Assembly (NCBI GenBank): GCA_017481595.1 | Contig: JAFUOY010000007.1 | Coordinates: 1 to 51,141, forward strand | Direction: 5' to 3' | Length of the DNA: 51,141 nt | Origin: Clostridia bacterium | GTDB lineage: Bacteria; Bacillota; Clostridia; Oscillospirales; CAG-272 | Part shown: positions 16,627 through 26,732 of the stretch, piece by piece | Layout of the letters: every line of letters starts with the position of its first letter | Numbering within the stretch: the first letter of the stretch is position 1 | Position numbers and translations under genes: made by a program | The notes under the pieces: generated by a model | Database searches by the model: none | What the model was told of the DNA's origin: nothing | Seen by the model: the letters and a program-made list of their open reading frames with translations, nothing else

Positions 16627-17853
16627 ATGAATAAGAAAGATATTAAAAAGGTAGTTCTCGCATACTCAGGCGGACTTGATACATCCATCATCATTCCTTG
16701 GCTTAAGGAAAACTATAACAACTGCGAGGTTATTGCAGTTTCAGGTAACGTAGGTCAGGCAGACGAGCTTGAGGGACTTGAGGAAAAGGCTCTTAAGACA
16801 GGCGCGTCCAAGCTCTACATAGAGGACCTTACAGAAGAATTTGTAAACGACTTTATCGTGCCCACAGTTAAGGCAGGCGCGCTTTACGAGGAATATATGC
16901 TCGGTACATCCTTTGCCCGTCCCATTATCGCAAAGAGAATTTGTGAGATCGCTCTTGCAGAGGGCGCTGACGCAATTTGCCACGGCTGTACAGGTAAGGG
17001 TAATGACCAGGTTCGTTTTGAGCTTACTATCAAGGCATTTGCTCCCGGTATGCACATTATCGCTCCCTGGCGTGAGTGGAGCATTAAGTCACGTGAGGAG
17101 GAGATCGAGTATGCAGAAGCGCATAACGTTCCCCTTAAGATAAACCGCGAGACAAACTATTCCAAGGATAAAAACCTCTGGCACCTCAGCCACGAGGGAC
17201 TTGACCTCGAGGATGCGGGTAATGAGCCTATGTACGAAAAGAAAGGCTTCCTTGAAATGGGCGTTTCTCCCATTCAGGCTCCAGACGTACCTACATACAT
17301 CACACTTGACTTTGAAAAGGGCGTTCCCGTTGCATTCAACGGCGAGAAGATGAGCGCAAAGGAAATTATCCTTGCCCTCAATAAGGTAGGCGGAGAAAAC
17401 GGTATCGGTCTTCTTGATATCGTAGAAAACCGTCTTGTAGGTATGAAATGCCGCGGCGTATACGAAACCCCCGGCGGAGCTATCCTTTACTTCGCTCACA
17501 ACTATCTTGAAACACTTTGTCTTGACAAGATGACAATGCACAAGAAGCAGGAGCTTGCTATTACCTTTGCTGACCTCGTATACAACGGTCAGTGGTACAC
17601 ACCCCTTCGCGAGGCTCTTTCCGCTTTCGTTGACAAGACACAGGAAAACGTAACAGGTAAGGTTAAGATCAAGCTTTACAAGGGCAATATGATCAAGGCA
17701 GGCGCTTGGAGTGATTACTCCCTCTATTCCGAGGAGATCGCAACCTTCGGTGAGGACAACGTATACAATCAGGCGGACAGCGCAGGATTTATCAACCTCT
17801 TCGGTCTTCCTATCAAGGTTCAGGCTGAAGTTAATGCAAAAAACAAAAAATAA
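16627..17853 (+). CDS. argG: Argininosuccinate synthase
   Basis: Condenses citrulline and aspartate with ATP to argininosuccinate. The 408-residue length is standard. The ATP-pyrophosphatase loop AYSGGLDTS is near residue 10, with [15 protein letters not shown] and the C-terminal [12 protein letters not shown] segment. AGGAGG at 16613-16618 fixes the start at 16627, not the upstream in-frame start at 16606. First gene of a seven-gene operon giving the full route from glutamate to arginine. Confidence 0.97.
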   Translation: MNKKDIKKVVLAYSGGLDTSIIIPWLKENYNNCEVIAVSGNVGQADELEGLEEKALKTGASKLYIEDLTEEFVNDFIVPTVKAGALYEEYMLGTSFARPIIAKRICEIALAEGADAICHGCTGKGNDQVRFELTIKAFAPGMHIIAPWREWSIKSREEEIEYAEAHNVPLKINRETNYSKDKNLWHLSHEGLDLEDAGNEPMYEKKGFLEMGVSPIQAPDVPTYITLDFEKGVPVAFNGEKMSAKEIILALNKVGGENGIGLLDIVENRLVGMKCRGVYETPGGAILYFAHNYLETLCLDKMTMHKKQELAITFADLVYNGQWYTPLREALSAFVDKTQENVTGKVKIKLYKGNMIKAGAWSDYSLYSEEIATFGEDNVYNQADSAGFINLFGLPIKVQAEVNAKNKK

Positions 17854-17882
17854 TGCAGAATGCAGAGTGCAGAATGCAGAAT
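17854..17882. repeat. TGCAGAA tandem repeat between argG and argH
   Basis: Four near-perfect copies of the heptamer (one reads TGCAGAG), starting right after the argG stop codon. Same unit as at 7256 and 21433. Confidence 0.85.
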
Positions 17883-17902
17883 TAAGGTAAGGAATTTTTA
17901 CT

Positions 17903-19276
17903 ATGGACAAAATGTGGGCGGGAAGATTTGAAAAGGCTCTTGACAAAATGGCAGACGATTTTAATTCTTCCATTCATTTCGATAAAAAAATGTATAAGCA
18001 GGATATAAGAGGATCTATTGAGCACGCGACAATGCTTTGCTCCGTCGGTATTCTTACCGAGGCAGAGCTTGACTCCATAACTGACGGTCTTTGCTCCATC
18101 CTTGATGATCTTAACTGCGGTAAGCTCACTTTTGACGAAAACGCAGAGGACATTCATATGTTCGTAGAGGCAGAGCTTACCAAGCGTATCGGGGATGCGG
18201 GTAAAAAGCTTCACACCGCAAGAAGCCGTAACGACCAGGTGGCTCTTGACCTTCGCCTTTATATGAGAGACGAGGCAAAGGACGTAATCGCCTTGTTAAA
18301 GAAGCTTATTTCAGCCCTTCTTGAACAGGCAAAGGAGAATACCGAAACTATAATGCCCGGCTACACTCACCTTCAGAGAGCGCAGCCCATCACCTTCGCC
18401 CATCACCTTTTGGCGTACTGTATGATGTTTCTCCGCGATATTACAAGAATCAGCGACGCCCTTAAGAGAATGAATTATTCTCCCTTGGGCTCCTGCGCCC
18501 TGGCAGGCACTACGTACCCCACCGACAGAGATATGGTAGCGGACAGGCTTGGCTTTGACGGTGTGTGTATGAACTCTATTGACGGTGTTTCCGACAGAGA
18601 CTACTGCATAGAGCTTGAAAGCGCGTTTGCCACGGTTATGATGCATCTTTCCCGCCTTTCCGAGGAGATAATCCTCTGGAGCAGCTGGGAATTCAAATTC
18701 GTGGAGCTTGATGACGCTTACACAACGGGCTCATCAATTATGCCACAGAAGAAAAACCCCGATATGGCAGAGCTTGTAAGAGGTAAAACGGGACGCGTTT
18801 ACGGTGACCTTATGGCAACTCTTACAATGCTTAAGGGTATTCCCCTTGCGTATAACAAGGATATGCAGGAGGATAAGGAAGCGATATTCGACGCTACGGA
18901 AACCGTTAAGAAATGTCTTGAGGTATTCGTACCTATGATAGCGACTATGAAGCCCCTTAAGGAAAATATGTACGCGGCGGCAAAGCGCGGCTTTATCAAC
19001 GCCACCGACCTTGCAGACTATCTTACAAAACGCGGCTTGCCCTTCAGAACATCATATAAGATAGTCGGAACTATAGTGGGTAAATGCGTAAAGGAGAACA
19101 AAACCCTTGACGAGCTTACCCTTGAGGAATATAAGGAATATTCAGACGTATTTGATGCTGATCTCTATACGGAAATATCTCTTGAGACCTGTGTGGGCAA
19201 GAGAATTTCAAAGGGCTCTACGGGTTACGGCTCAGTAAAGGAGCAGATCATATACGTTGAGGAGATGCTGAAATGA
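17903..19276 (+). CDS. argH: Argininosuccinate lyase
   Basis: Splits argininosuccinate into arginine and fumarate, the last step of the pathway. The 457-residue protein begins MWAGRF as the family does, has the TARSRNDQVALDLRLY substrate loop, and carries the signature SSIMPQKKNPD near residue 278 with the catalytic serine region. It overlaps argC by 4 nt and lies about 50 nt after argG, across the heptamer repeat. Confidence 0.97.
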   Translation: MDKMWAGRFEKALDKMADDFNSSIHFDKKMYKQDIRGSIEHATMLCSVGILTEAELDSITDGLCSILDDLNCGKLTFDENAEDIHMFVEAELTKRIGDAGKKLHTARSRNDQVALDLRLYMRDEAKDVIALLKKLISALLEQAKENTETIMPGYTHLQRAQPITFAHHLLAYCMMFLRDITRISDALKRMNYSPLGSCALAGTTYPTDRDMVADRLGFDGVCMNSIDGVSDRDYCIELESAFATVMMHLSRLSEEIILWSSWEFKFVELDDAYTTGSSIMPQKKNPDMAELVRGKTGRVYGDLMATLTMLKGIPLAYNKDMQEDKEAIFDATETVKKCLEVFVPMIATMKPLKENMYAAAKRGFINATDLADYLTKRGLPFRTSYKIVGTIVGKCVKENKTLDELTLEEYKEYSDVFDADLYTEISLETCVGKRISKGSTGYGSVKEQIIYVEEMLK

Positions 19277-20202
19277 AAAAGGTATTTATAGACGGTAAGG
19301 CGGGTACAACAGGCCTTCGTATAGCGGAAAGATTATCACAGCGAGATGACGTAGAGCTCATCTCGCTTTCCGACGATTTAAGGAAGGATGCTTCTGCCCG
19401 CAAAAAAATGATAAACGAGGCGGATATAGTATTTCTTTGCCTGTCCGATGCCGCATCCATTGAGGCGGTGTCCATGGTAGAGAACGAAAATACCGTTATA
19501 ATCGACGCATCCACAGCCCATAGAACCAATCCCGATTGGGCATACGGACTTCCCGAGCTTGGGGCGGAATTTTACGATAAGATAGTAAGCAGTAAAAGGA
19601 TCGCCGTGCCGGGATGCCACGCAAGCGGATTTATCGCGCTTGTATATCCCCTTGTAAAGAACGGCATAATTTCAAAGGACACCTTGCTTTCTGCCACATC
19701 CCTTACAGGATACAGCGGCGGCGGTAAGAGTATGATCGCCGACTACGAGGGTGAGGACAGATGCGCTCTCCTTGATGCACCAAGACAGTACGGCATTGCG
19801 CAAAAGCATAAGCACCTGCCCGAAATGTCAAAGATCACGGGACTTAATAACGCCCCCGCGTTTTTACCCATAGTAGGTGATTTTTATTCGGGTATGGAGG
19901 TAACCGTTCCCCTGTTCAAGCAGCAGCTTTTAAAGGGCGGTATCGAGGATATAAAGGAAATATACAGAAATTTATATAATTCTCCCATCCTTTCCTATGA
20001 GGAGGGCGGGGACGAGGGCGGATTTTTGTCTGCCAACAAATTAAGCGGCAAGGACTCAATGCGCATATCCGTATACGGTAACGAGGACAGAATACTCCTG
20101 GTTGCAAGATACGATAACCTTGGTAAGGGCGCGTCGGGAGCTGCCGTTGAATGTCTTAATATTAAGCTTGGTTGCGAAAAGACCAAAGCACTTGAGATCT
20201 GA
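19273..20202 (+). CDS. argC: N-acetyl-gamma-glutamyl-phosphate reductase (short, type 2)
   Basis: Reduces N-acetylglutamyl phosphate to the semialdehyde with NADPH. At 309 residues, with N-terminus KVFIDGKAGTTGLRIAERL, it belongs to the shorter 'argC_other' class rather than the ~345-residue class usual in Bacillus. The active-site cysteine is in PGCHASGF near residue 117. It overlaps argH by 4 nt and precedes argJ by 15 nt. Confidence 0.94.
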   Translation: MKKVFIDGKAGTTGLRIAERLSQRDDVELISLSDDLRKDASARKKMINEADIVFLCLSDAASIEAVSMVENENTVIIDASTAHRTNPDWAYGLPELGAEFYDKIVSSKRIAVPGCHASGFIALVYPLVKNGIISKDTLLSATSLTGYSGGGKSMIADYEGEDRCALLDAPRQYGIAQKHKHLPEMSKITGLNNAPAFLPIVGDFYSGMEVTVPLFKQQLLKGGIEDIKEIYRNLYNSPILSYEEGGDEGGFLSANKLSGKDSMRISVYGNEDRILLVARYDNLGKGASGAAVECLNIKLGCEKTKALEI

Positions 20203-20217
20203 TTTTAAGGAGTATAT

Positions 20218-21432
20218 ATGGAAATTATTAAGGGCGGCGTTTGCGCCGCAAAGGGATTTTTAGCAGGCGGAATACACTGCGGTATCAGAAAAAACAAGAC
20301 AAAAAAGGATCTTGCGCTTATATATTCCGAAAAGAAGGCTGCCGCCGCTGCGGTTTACACCACCAATAAGGTTAAGGGCGCGCCACTTTCCGTTACAAAA
20401 AGCAATATTGCAAACGGTTACGCGCAGGCGGTTATCTGCAATAGCGGAAATGCAAATACCTGTAATGCAGACGGCATTGAGGTTGCGGAAAAGATGTGCG
20501 ACCTTATTGCAAACGAGCTTAAAATAGAAAAAACCGATGTTGTCGTTGCCTCCACAGGCGTTATCGGTCAGCCCCTTGATATTACGCCTATTAAAAACGG
20601 AATCGGCAGCCTCGTTGCATCCTTGGGTAAGGATAACAGTAAGGATGCGGCAGAGGGCATTATGACAACGGATACAAGGCTTAAGGAAATTGCGGTAAGC
20701 TTTGATATAAACGGAGTTGAATGTAAGATCGGCGGTATTGCCAAAGGCTCGGGTATGATACATCCCAATATGGCAACTATGCTCGTATTTATCACGACCG
20801 ACTGTAATATCACCCCCGCAATGCTTTCAAAAGCGCTTTCCTCCGATATTAAAAACACATTTAATATGGTAAGCGTTGACGGAGATACCTCTACTAACGA
20901 TATGGTAAGCGTGCTTGCAAACGGTATGGCAGGAAACGACCTTATCGATAGCGAGGGAGAAGCATTTTCTCAGTTTATGAAGGCGCTTAATACGGTTACG
21001 GTTTACCTTTGCCGTTGCATAGCGGGTGACGGAGAGGGAGCGACCAAGCTTCTTGAATGTGAGGTAAGCGGAGCAAAGGACGAAAATAATGCAAAGATAA
21101 TTGCAAAGAGCGTAATTTGTTCATCCCTTGTAAAGGCGGCTATGTTTGGTTCAGATGCCAACTGGGGCAGAATCCTTTGCGCTATCGGTTACAGCGGAGC
21201 AGAGGTGGACGTAAATAAGGTAGACGTATCCTTTAAGTCCTCAAAGGGAGAGATCCCCGTTTGTAAAAACGGCGCAGGCATTGAATTTTCCGAGGAGATA
21301 GCAAAGGAAATTCTTTTGGAAAAGGAGATCGGCATCGTGGTAAAGCTTGGTGACGGAGACGGAAAGAGCGTAGCCTGGGGATGCGATCTTACTTATGAAT
21401 ACGTTAAGATAAACGGAGACTACAGAACTTAA
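20218..21432 (+). CDS. argJ: Bifunctional ornithine acetyltransferase / N-acetylglutamate synthase
   Basis: ArgJ moves the acetyl group from N-acetylornithine to glutamate, making the pathway cyclic. The bifunctional type also makes N-acetylglutamate from acetyl-CoA. The 404-residue precursor has the autocleavage site MATMLVF near residue 190, where the new N-terminal threonine is the nucleophile. No argA or argE is seen in the operon, as expected for an ArgJ pathway. AAGGAG precedes the ATG. Confidence 0.96.
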   Translation: MEIIKGGVCAAKGFLAGGIHCGIRKNKTKKDLALIYSEKKAAAAAVYTTNKVKGAPLSVTKSNIANGYAQAVICNSGNANTCNADGIEVAEKMCDLIANELKIEKTDVVVASTGVIGQPLDITPIKNGIGSLVASLGKDNSKDAAEGIMTTDTRLKEIAVSFDINGVECKIGGIAKGSGMIHPNMATMLVFITTDCNITPAMLSKALSSDIKNTFNMVSVDGDTSTNDMVSVLANGMAGNDLIDSEGEAFSQFMKALNTVTVYLCRCIAGDGEGATKLLECEVSGAKDENNAKIIAKSVICSSLVKAAMFGSDANWGRILCAIGYSGAEVDVNKVDVSFKSSKGEIPVCKNGAGIEFSEEIAKEILLEKEIGIVVKLGDGDGKSVAWGCDLTYEYVKINGDYRT

Positions 21433-21468
21433 TGCAGAATGCAGAATTCAGAATGCAGAATTCAGAAT
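21433..21468. repeat. TGCAGAA / TTCAGAA tandem repeat between argJ and argB
   Basis: Five heptamer copies, alternating TGCAGAA and TTCAGAA, starting right after the argJ stop. Same family as at 7256 and 17854. Confidence 0.85.
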
Positions 21469-21506
21469 TGATAATGTGGAAATAGAAAGGCATATTGGTA
21501 GAAATT

Positions 21507-22385
21507 ATGTCACTTGAAATAAGCAACGCGCACCGCGCGGAAATACTTACACAGGCCTTGCCCTATATACAGAAATATTACGGCAAGATCATAGTTATCA
21601 AATACGGCGGCAACGCAATGATAAACGATAAGCTTAAGGAGCAGGTAATGGAGGACATCGTCCTTTTGCACCTTGTTGGCGTTGAGGTCGTTCTCGTTCA
21701 CGGCGGAGGCCCCGAAATTACACAGACTCTTAAAAGAATGGGCAAGGACTCCATTTTCTTAAACGGACTCAGAGTTACGGATAAGGAAACCGCTGACGTG
21801 GTACAGATGGTGCTTGCAGGTAAGATAAACAAGAGCCTTGTAAACCTTCTTCAGATAAAGGGCGGCGCGGCTATCGGTCTTTCAGGTCTTGACGGTCATA
21901 TGATCAAGGCGGAAATGAAGGACAAGGAGCTTGGCTACGTCGGAGAAATAACCGACGTTGATATCAAGCCCATTATCGACCTTATAAACAACGATTACAT
22001 TCCCGTTGTTTCCACCATCGGATGTGACGAGGAGGGTAACGTATACAATATCAACGCAGACACCGCCGCCGCTTATATTGCGGGTAAGATGAGAGCGGAG
22101 CGCCTTATTACAATGACTGATATTGAGGGCATTTTAAGAGATAAGGAGGACCCGAAATCTCTTATTCAGTGCATAGATATTGCAGAGGCAAGGGAGCTTT
22201 TTGAAACGGGTATAATCTCGGGCGGTATGATACCTAAGGTACAGTGCTGTATCGACGCTATTGAAAAGGGTGTTAAAAAGGTTACTATACTTGACGGTAG
22301 AGTTCCCCACGCGCTTCTTATCGAAACTCTTACTAACGAGGGCGCGGGAACAATGGTTATAAAGGATAAGAACGATGAAAACTGA
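21507..22385 (+). CDS. argB: Acetylglutamate kinase
   Basis: Phosphorylates N-acetylglutamate, the second step and a usual point of arginine feedback. Motifs: IVIKYGGNAM near residue 30, VHGGGPEIT near residue 70 and a C-terminal GGMIPKV stretch. About 292 residues from the ATG at 21507. A TTG at 21495 sits closer to the only SD-like run (AGAAAGG, 21484-21490) and would add four residues, so the exact start is uncertain. It overlaps argD by 11 nt. Confidence 0.94.
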   Translation: MSLEISNAHRAEILTQALPYIQKYYGKIIVIKYGGNAMINDKLKEQVMEDIVLLHLVGVEVVLVHGGGPEITQTLKRMGKDSIFLNGLRVTDKETADVVQMVLAGKINKSLVNLLQIKGGAAIGLSGLDGHMIKAEMKDKELGYVGEITDVDIKPIIDLINNDYIPVVSTIGCDEEGNVYNINADTAAAYIAGKMRAERLITMTDIEGILRDKEDPKSLIQCIDIAEARELFETGIISGGMIPKVQCCIDAIEKGVKKVTILDGRVPHALLIETLTNEGAGTMVIKDKNDEN

Positions 22386-23547
22386 GACTAAGCGTCAGGA
22401 CAGGGAGTTTATTGCAGGTACCTACGGCAGATTTGACCTTGAATTGGTATCGGGCAAGGGATCCCTTGTTTATGATGAAAACGGAAAAGAATATATAGAT
22501 ATGCAAACGGGTATTGCGGTAAATACCCTTGGACTTTGTGATGACGAATGGGTAAAGGCGGTAACTGAGCAGCTTACAAGGGTTCAGCACACCTCCAATT
22601 TGTACTATTCATCCCCTTGCGCTACCTTGGCGTCCCTCCTTTCCGAGAGAACGGGCTGTAAAAAGACCTTCTTTTCAAATTCGGGAGCTGAAGCAAACGA
22701 GTGCGCTATCAAGACCGCAAGAAAATGGGCGCTTGATAACAAGGGAGAGGGATATTACAATATCATCACTCTTAAAAACAGCTTCCACGGAAGAACAATA
22801 ACTACCTTGGCGGCAACGGGACAGGACGTTTTCCACACCACCTTCAATCCTTTTACAGAGGGATTTTTGTACGGTGAGGCAAACAATATCGACAGTATAA
22901 AAGCTCTTTGCAAGGAGAACAAGTGCTGCGCGGTTATGATGGAGTTGGTACAGGGCGAGGGCGGAGTTATGGCTCTTGATAAGTCCTTCGTTGACGGAGT
23001 GGCTGCGCTTTGTAATGAATACAATATGCTATTGGTTATCGACGAGGTGCAGACGGGCAACGGCAGAAGCGGCAGCCTCTACGCATTTCAGCATTACGGC
23101 ATTGCGCCCGATATCGTAACCACGGCTAAGGGTCTTGGGGGCGGATTGCCCATTGGCGCTACAATGTTCTTTGATAAGACGGAAAACACCCTTACTGCAG
23201 GAACCCACGGCTCTACCTTCGGCGGTAATCCTATTGCCTGCGCAGGCGCTATCAATATTCTTAAAAGAATAGATGATAAACTCCTTTCGGGAGTTAAGGA
23301 AAGATCCGAATATATTATAAAGGAGCTTTCGGGCGCTGAGGGAATCAAATCCGTAAGCGGACTTGGTCTTATGCTTGGTATCGAAACGGAAAAGGATGCC
23401 TCAAGCGTAATAAAATACTGTATGGAAAACGGCGTGCTTCCCATTAAGGCGAAGAACAAGGTAAGATTACTCCCCGCATTGAACATCCCTATGGAGCTTC
23501 TTGAAAAGGCGGTCAAGGTTATCAAGGATGCCGCAAAAGGAGAATAA
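22375..23547 (+). CDS. argD: Acetylornithine aminotransferase
   Basis: A PLP enzyme converting N-acetylglutamate semialdehyde to N-acetylornithine with glutamate. The 390-residue protein shows the class III aminotransferase pattern: [15 protein letters not shown] near residue 100, [13 protein letters not shown] near residue 221 and the PLP lysine in [13 protein letters not shown] near residue 250. The start overlaps argB by 11 nt and the stop is one base before argF. Confidence 0.96.
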   Translation: MKTETKRQDREFIAGTYGRFDLELVSGKGSLVYDENGKEYIDMQTGIAVNTLGLCDDEWVKAVTEQLTRVQHTSNLYYSSPCATLASLLSERTGCKKTFFSNSGAEANECAIKTARKWALDNKGEGYYNIITLKNSFHGRTITTLAATGQDVFHTTFNPFTEGFLYGEANNIDSIKALCKENKCCAVMMELVQGEGGVMALDKSFVDGVAALCNEYNMLLVIDEVQTGNGRSGSLYAFQHYGIAPDIVTTAKGLGGGLPIGATMFFDKTENTLTAGTHGSTFGGNPIACAGAINILKRIDDKLLSGVKERSEYIIKELSGAEGIKSVSGLGLMLGIETEKDASSVIKYCMENGVLPIKAKNKVRLLPALNIPMELLEKAVKVIKDAAKGE

Positions 23548-23548
23548 A

Positions 23549-24562
23549 ATGGAATTTAAGTATAACGAAAAAAATATTGGCTTTTTAAAGGGCAGAGATT
23601 TTTTAAAGCTTCTTGATTATACTCCTGCCGAAATGGAGTCGCTTCTGGAGCTTGCTGCCGAGCTTAAATATAAGAAAAAGAACGGTATTGCCCACGATTA
23701 TTTCAGAGGCAAGAATATCGCGCTTATATTTGAAAAGACAAGCACACGTACCCGCTGCAGCTTTGAGGTGGCGGCTTACGATCTTGGTATGGGGGTTACA
23801 TATCTTGACTCCCAGGGCTCACAGATAGGCAAAAAGGAAAGCATTGCCGACACGGCAAGAGTTCTTGCGTCTATCTATGACGGTATAGAATACCGCGGAT
23901 ACGGACAAGAAATCGTTGAGGAGCTTGCAAAGTATTCCAAGGTGCCCGTTTGGAACGGACTTACAAACGAGTTTCACCCCACTCAGATCCTTGCGGACTT
24001 CCTTACAATAAAGGAGCATTTTAACAAGCTTAAGGGAATCAAATTCGTATATATGGGTGATGCCAGATACAATATGGGCAACTCCTTGATGGTAGGCTGC
24101 GCTAAAATGGGTATGGACTTCGTTGCCTGCGCTCCCGAAAAATATTTCCCCGATGCTTCCCTTGTGGCAGAGTGCCGTAAGATAGCCGAGGAAACAGGCG
24201 CTACCATCACTCTTGAAAGCGATAAGGAAAAGGCGCTTAAGGGCGCTGACGTAATCTATACGGACGTATGGGTTTCAATGGGTGAGCCCTATGAGGTATG
24301 GGAGGAAAGACTTAAGGAGCTTTATCCCTACCAGGTAAACAAGGCGGCTATGGATATGGCATCAGAGGGCGCGGTATTTATGCATTGTCTCCCCGCATTC
24401 CACGATCTTAAGACAGGCGTTGGCAAGGAAATAGGCGAAAAGTTCGGTCTTGACGCCCTTGAGGTAACTGACGAGGTATTTGAGTCGGATGCTTCTATCG
24501 TATTTGCCGAGGCGGAGAACAGAATGCATACTATTAAGGCGGTAATTGCTTCTACTATTTAG
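23549..24562 (+). CDS. argF: Ornithine carbamoyltransferase
   Basis: Makes citrulline from ornithine and carbamoyl phosphate. The 337-residue protein has the carbamoyl-phosphate loop [19 protein letters not shown], and the C-terminal ornithine loop HCLPAFHD. The start at 23549 is set by AAAAGGAG just upstream; an earlier in-frame start at 23501 would overlap argD by 47 nt. No carAB genes are in the window, so carbamoyl phosphate comes from elsewhere. A terminator-bearing repeat follows the stop. Confidence 0.96.
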   Translation: MEFKYNEKNIGFLKGRDFLKLLDYTPAEMESLLELAAELKYKKKNGIAHDYFRGKNIALIFEKTSTRTRCSFEVAAYDLGMGVTYLDSQGSQIGKKESIADTARVLASIYDGIEYRGYGQEIVEELAKYSKVPVWNGLTNEFHPTQILADFLTIKEHFNKLKGIKFVYMGDARYNMGNSLMVGCAKMGMDFVACAPEKYFPDASLVAECRKIAEETGATITLESDKEKALKGADVIYTDVWVSMGEPYEVWEERLKELYPYQVNKAAMDMASEGAVFMHCLPAFHDLKTGVGKEIGEKFGLDALEVTDEVFESDASIVFAEAENRMHTIKAVIASTI

Positions 24563-24794
24563 GGGGGCTGCTGCAATAAGCACAGATCAAAACAGACACG
24601 TTTAATATCCAAGCGTTAATTTGTTTGTACATATTATAATGTTTAAAGTTGAGATTTTGCTTTATGGCAAAATCTCTTCTTTTTATTTGTCTGTTTTTAA
24701 GCGCGACTGCTACTCCCACGGGGTCCCCGTAAAATCCGAGAGGATTTTTGGGGAATGGGTCAGCCGTACTAAGTACAGCGACGAGTACGCATTC
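24563..24794 (+). repeat. 3'-flank terminator repeat, copy A (after argF)
   Basis: Left module GCTGCAATAAGCACAGATC starts 4 nt after the argF stop. A core of exactly 108 bp (24590-24697) is bounded by AAACAGACAC and its near-perfect inverse TTGTCTGTTT. Inside is an intrinsic terminator: GAGATTTTGC (24651-24660) with GCAAAATCTC (24667-24676) and a T-run. A right module containing GACGAGTACGCATTC follows. Compared with copies B and D, about 45 nt of extra small hairpins are inserted in the right module. Homologues are at 26543, 31449, 35691 and 46259. Confidence 0.85.
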
Positions 24795-24903
24795 GCACCT
24801 TCCCCAAGGGTTCCCTAAAATTGTTTCACAATTTAAGGGGTTGGGTCAACACTCATTTCGCTAGCCCCTGATGATATATAGGCTGCTCCCGTTTTTTATT
24901 AAC

Positions 24904-24932
24904 TTGACATATATGAATTTTTATGGTAAAAT
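24904..24932 (+). promoter_or_regulatory. Promoter of the second CotH gene
   Basis: TTGACA (24904-24909), 17-bp spacer, TAAAAT (24927-24932), followed by AAGGAGG 6 nt before the start codon. The 24795-24903 stretch holds more small hairpins and no gene. Confidence 0.8.
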
Positions 24933-24961
24933 TTAAACGTACTTAATCAAGGAGGAATGCT

Positions 24962-26482
24962 ATGAAAAGAATTGCTGTTATTATATGTGCTTTTTTGTTT
25001 TGCGCTCTTTTTATGTGCGCCTGCTCAAAGGAGTATGTTACGGTAAAGAATAGGGACGGTGGCAAAATCGAGCTTACCGTACATGACGATACCAAAAAAA
25101 CCGTAACCCTTGCTCCCAATTACGATTGCTCCATAAGGGTTGAGCCTGTAAGCGGTAAGGACGAGGTCACAATTTTGGAAAATCCGGGATATAAGCTCCT
25201 TTACTACGAGGTAAACGGAGAGAAAATATACGACTCCTCAATAGACTTGTCCGACTATACCGACGGAGCGACGGTCAACGTGGTAATGGACTACGCCACG
25301 TATGAGCTTCCTATTGTAAATATAGACACGGACGGCAAGGAGATCGTTACAAAAAGCGCCTATTACAATATGTCCTTCAGCCTTACCAATACGGATAAGG
25401 AGCTTGAAAACGTAAAGGGCGGAATACGCCTCCGCGGTAACGCAACCCTTCTTTTCCCGAAGAAGGCGTACAGAATGGAATTTACGGACAAGCAGGGGCT
25501 TTTCGGTCATAAGGAGGCAAGAAGCTGGGTACTCCTTGCGGATTATCTTGATCCCTCCGCCTTGAATAACTACGCCGCATTTTCCTTGGGCGCAAAGTCA
25601 GATGCCCATCTGTTTACCCCCACCGCCCATAAGGTAAACGTGTATATAAACGGGGATTTCCGTGGCTTGTACACTCTTTGTGAGCTTATTGAGGGGGAGC
25701 CGGGACGCCTTGGCATTGAGCAGAGGATAACGGGAGATATGATGGACTTAAAGGACTTTAATTTCCTTGTAAGTATGGACAAATACGCCGTAGACGATCC
25801 CGATGCAAGAAGAAATGAGACTTATTTCTACATAGAAAGCATAGATAAGTATTTTGAGCTTAAGTACCCGACGAAAAAGGATTTCGTCAGCGAATATCAG
25901 TTCAGACAGTTCTTCAGTCAGCTCGTTCTGTATTATGAGGATATTATTGCCGCCTTCCAAAACGGAGATACCGAAAAGATAAAGAGCGAGGTAAACGTAG
26001 ACTCCCTTGTTGACTATCTTATAATCGACCAGATAATGGGAGAAAAGGACCATTATTGGAAATCCTTTAATATGTTCTACATTGCCGACTCAAGCAACGA
26101 AAAAGCAAGCGGCAAGCTTAATTTCGGTCCCGTTTGGGACTATGACTGGGCTCTTTATACCCCATATACCGAGGCTCCCAATCAGCATTACGAAATAGGT
26201 GAGGACTATAGATTTACCAATTTCTTCTATATGTCCGTAATGGAAAATCCCGAGCTTTATAACAGAGTTGAGCAAAGGTATAACGGTGTATTTGCCCCCG
26301 CCCTTGCAGAGGTTATTGAGGATTTAAAGGTGCAAGAGGGTAAAATGACGGAATCCTATAATGAAAACCAAAAAAGATGGTATTCATCCACCCCCGATAT
26401 TACTGAGAAAAACATAGATTTCTTAAACCGCTATCTTGATTTCAGACTCGAATTTTTAAAGGAAAAATGGAAATTGGAATAA
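24962..26482 (+). CDS. CotH-family kinase lipoprotein
   Basis: A 506-residue lipoprotein with signal peptide and lipobox FMCAC around residue 21. A short N-terminal domain follows, then a CotH kinase domain over about residues 125-500: GGIRLRGNATL, RSWVLLADYLDPSALNNYAAF, QIMGEKDHYWKSFN, and FGPVWDYDWALYTP with the metal-binding Asp pair. It is clearly paralogous to the C-terminal part of the protein at 12395-15778, but without InlB repeats. CotH kinases phosphorylate secreted or spore-coat proteins in Bacillus; the target here is unknown. The two paralogues flank the arginine operon. Confidence 0.87.
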   Translation: MKRIAVIICAFLFCALFMCACSKEYVTVKNRDGGKIELTVHDDTKKTVTLAPNYDCSIRVEPVSGKDEVTILENPGYKLLYYEVNGEKIYDSSIDLSDYTDGATVNVVMDYATYELPIVNIDTDGKEIVTKSAYYNMSFSLTNTDKELENVKGGIRLRGNATLLFPKKAYRMEFTDKQGLFGHKEARSWVLLADYLDPSALNNYAAFSLGAKSDAHLFTPTAHKVNVYINGDFRGLYTLCELIEGEPGRLGIEQRITGDMMDLKDFNFLVSMDKYAVDDPDARRNETYFYIESIDKYFELKYPTKKDFVSEYQFRQFFSQLVLYYEDIIAAFQNGDTEKIKSEVNVDSLVDYLIIDQIMGEKDHYWKSFNMFYIADSSNEKASGKLNFGPVWDYDWALYTPYTEAPNQHYEIGEDYRFTNFFYMSVMENPELYNRVEQRYNGVFAPALAEVIEDLKVQEGKMTESYNENQKRWYSSTPDITEKNIDFLNRYLDFRLEFLKEKWKLE

Positions 26483-26512
26483 AAAAGGCTGTCGAAAGAC
26501 AGCCTTTTTCCT
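26482..26512 (+). terminator. Intrinsic terminator after the CotH gene
   Basis: Perfect stem AAAAAGGCTGTC/GACAGCCTTTTT with a GAAA tetraloop, overlapping the last base of the stop codon. Confidence 0.93.
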
Positions 26513-26542
26513 TAGGGGAAGTGGAATGAGTGCAGAAGGCGT

Positions 26543-26732
26543 GAATGCGTACTCGTCGGCGTACTGGCGTACGGCAGAGAAGCAGTCGCGCCTAAAAAAC
26601 AGACATATAAAAAGAAGAGATTTTACCTAAAAGGCAAAATCTCAACCTTAAATTTTATGAAATTTACTGACAAATCATCGATTAGTCATTAAACATGTCT
26701 GTTTTTGGTCTGTGCTTATTCAACAATCCCTT
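26543..26732 (-). repeat. 3'-flank terminator repeat, copy B (after the SleB-like gene)
   Basis: Same element as copy A on the minus strand, starting at the base after the hydrolase stop codon. The 108-bp core is 26597-26704, bounded by AAACAGACAT and ATGTCTGTTT (perfect inverse). The terminator stem GAGATTTT/AAAATCTC lies at 26617-26643. The right module GAATGCGTACTCGTC reaches 26543. Confidence 0.85.

Noticed and set aside
24621-24818. Small open frame inside repeat copy A
   Set aside because: Crosses the terminator hairpin and is not preserved in copies B and D.
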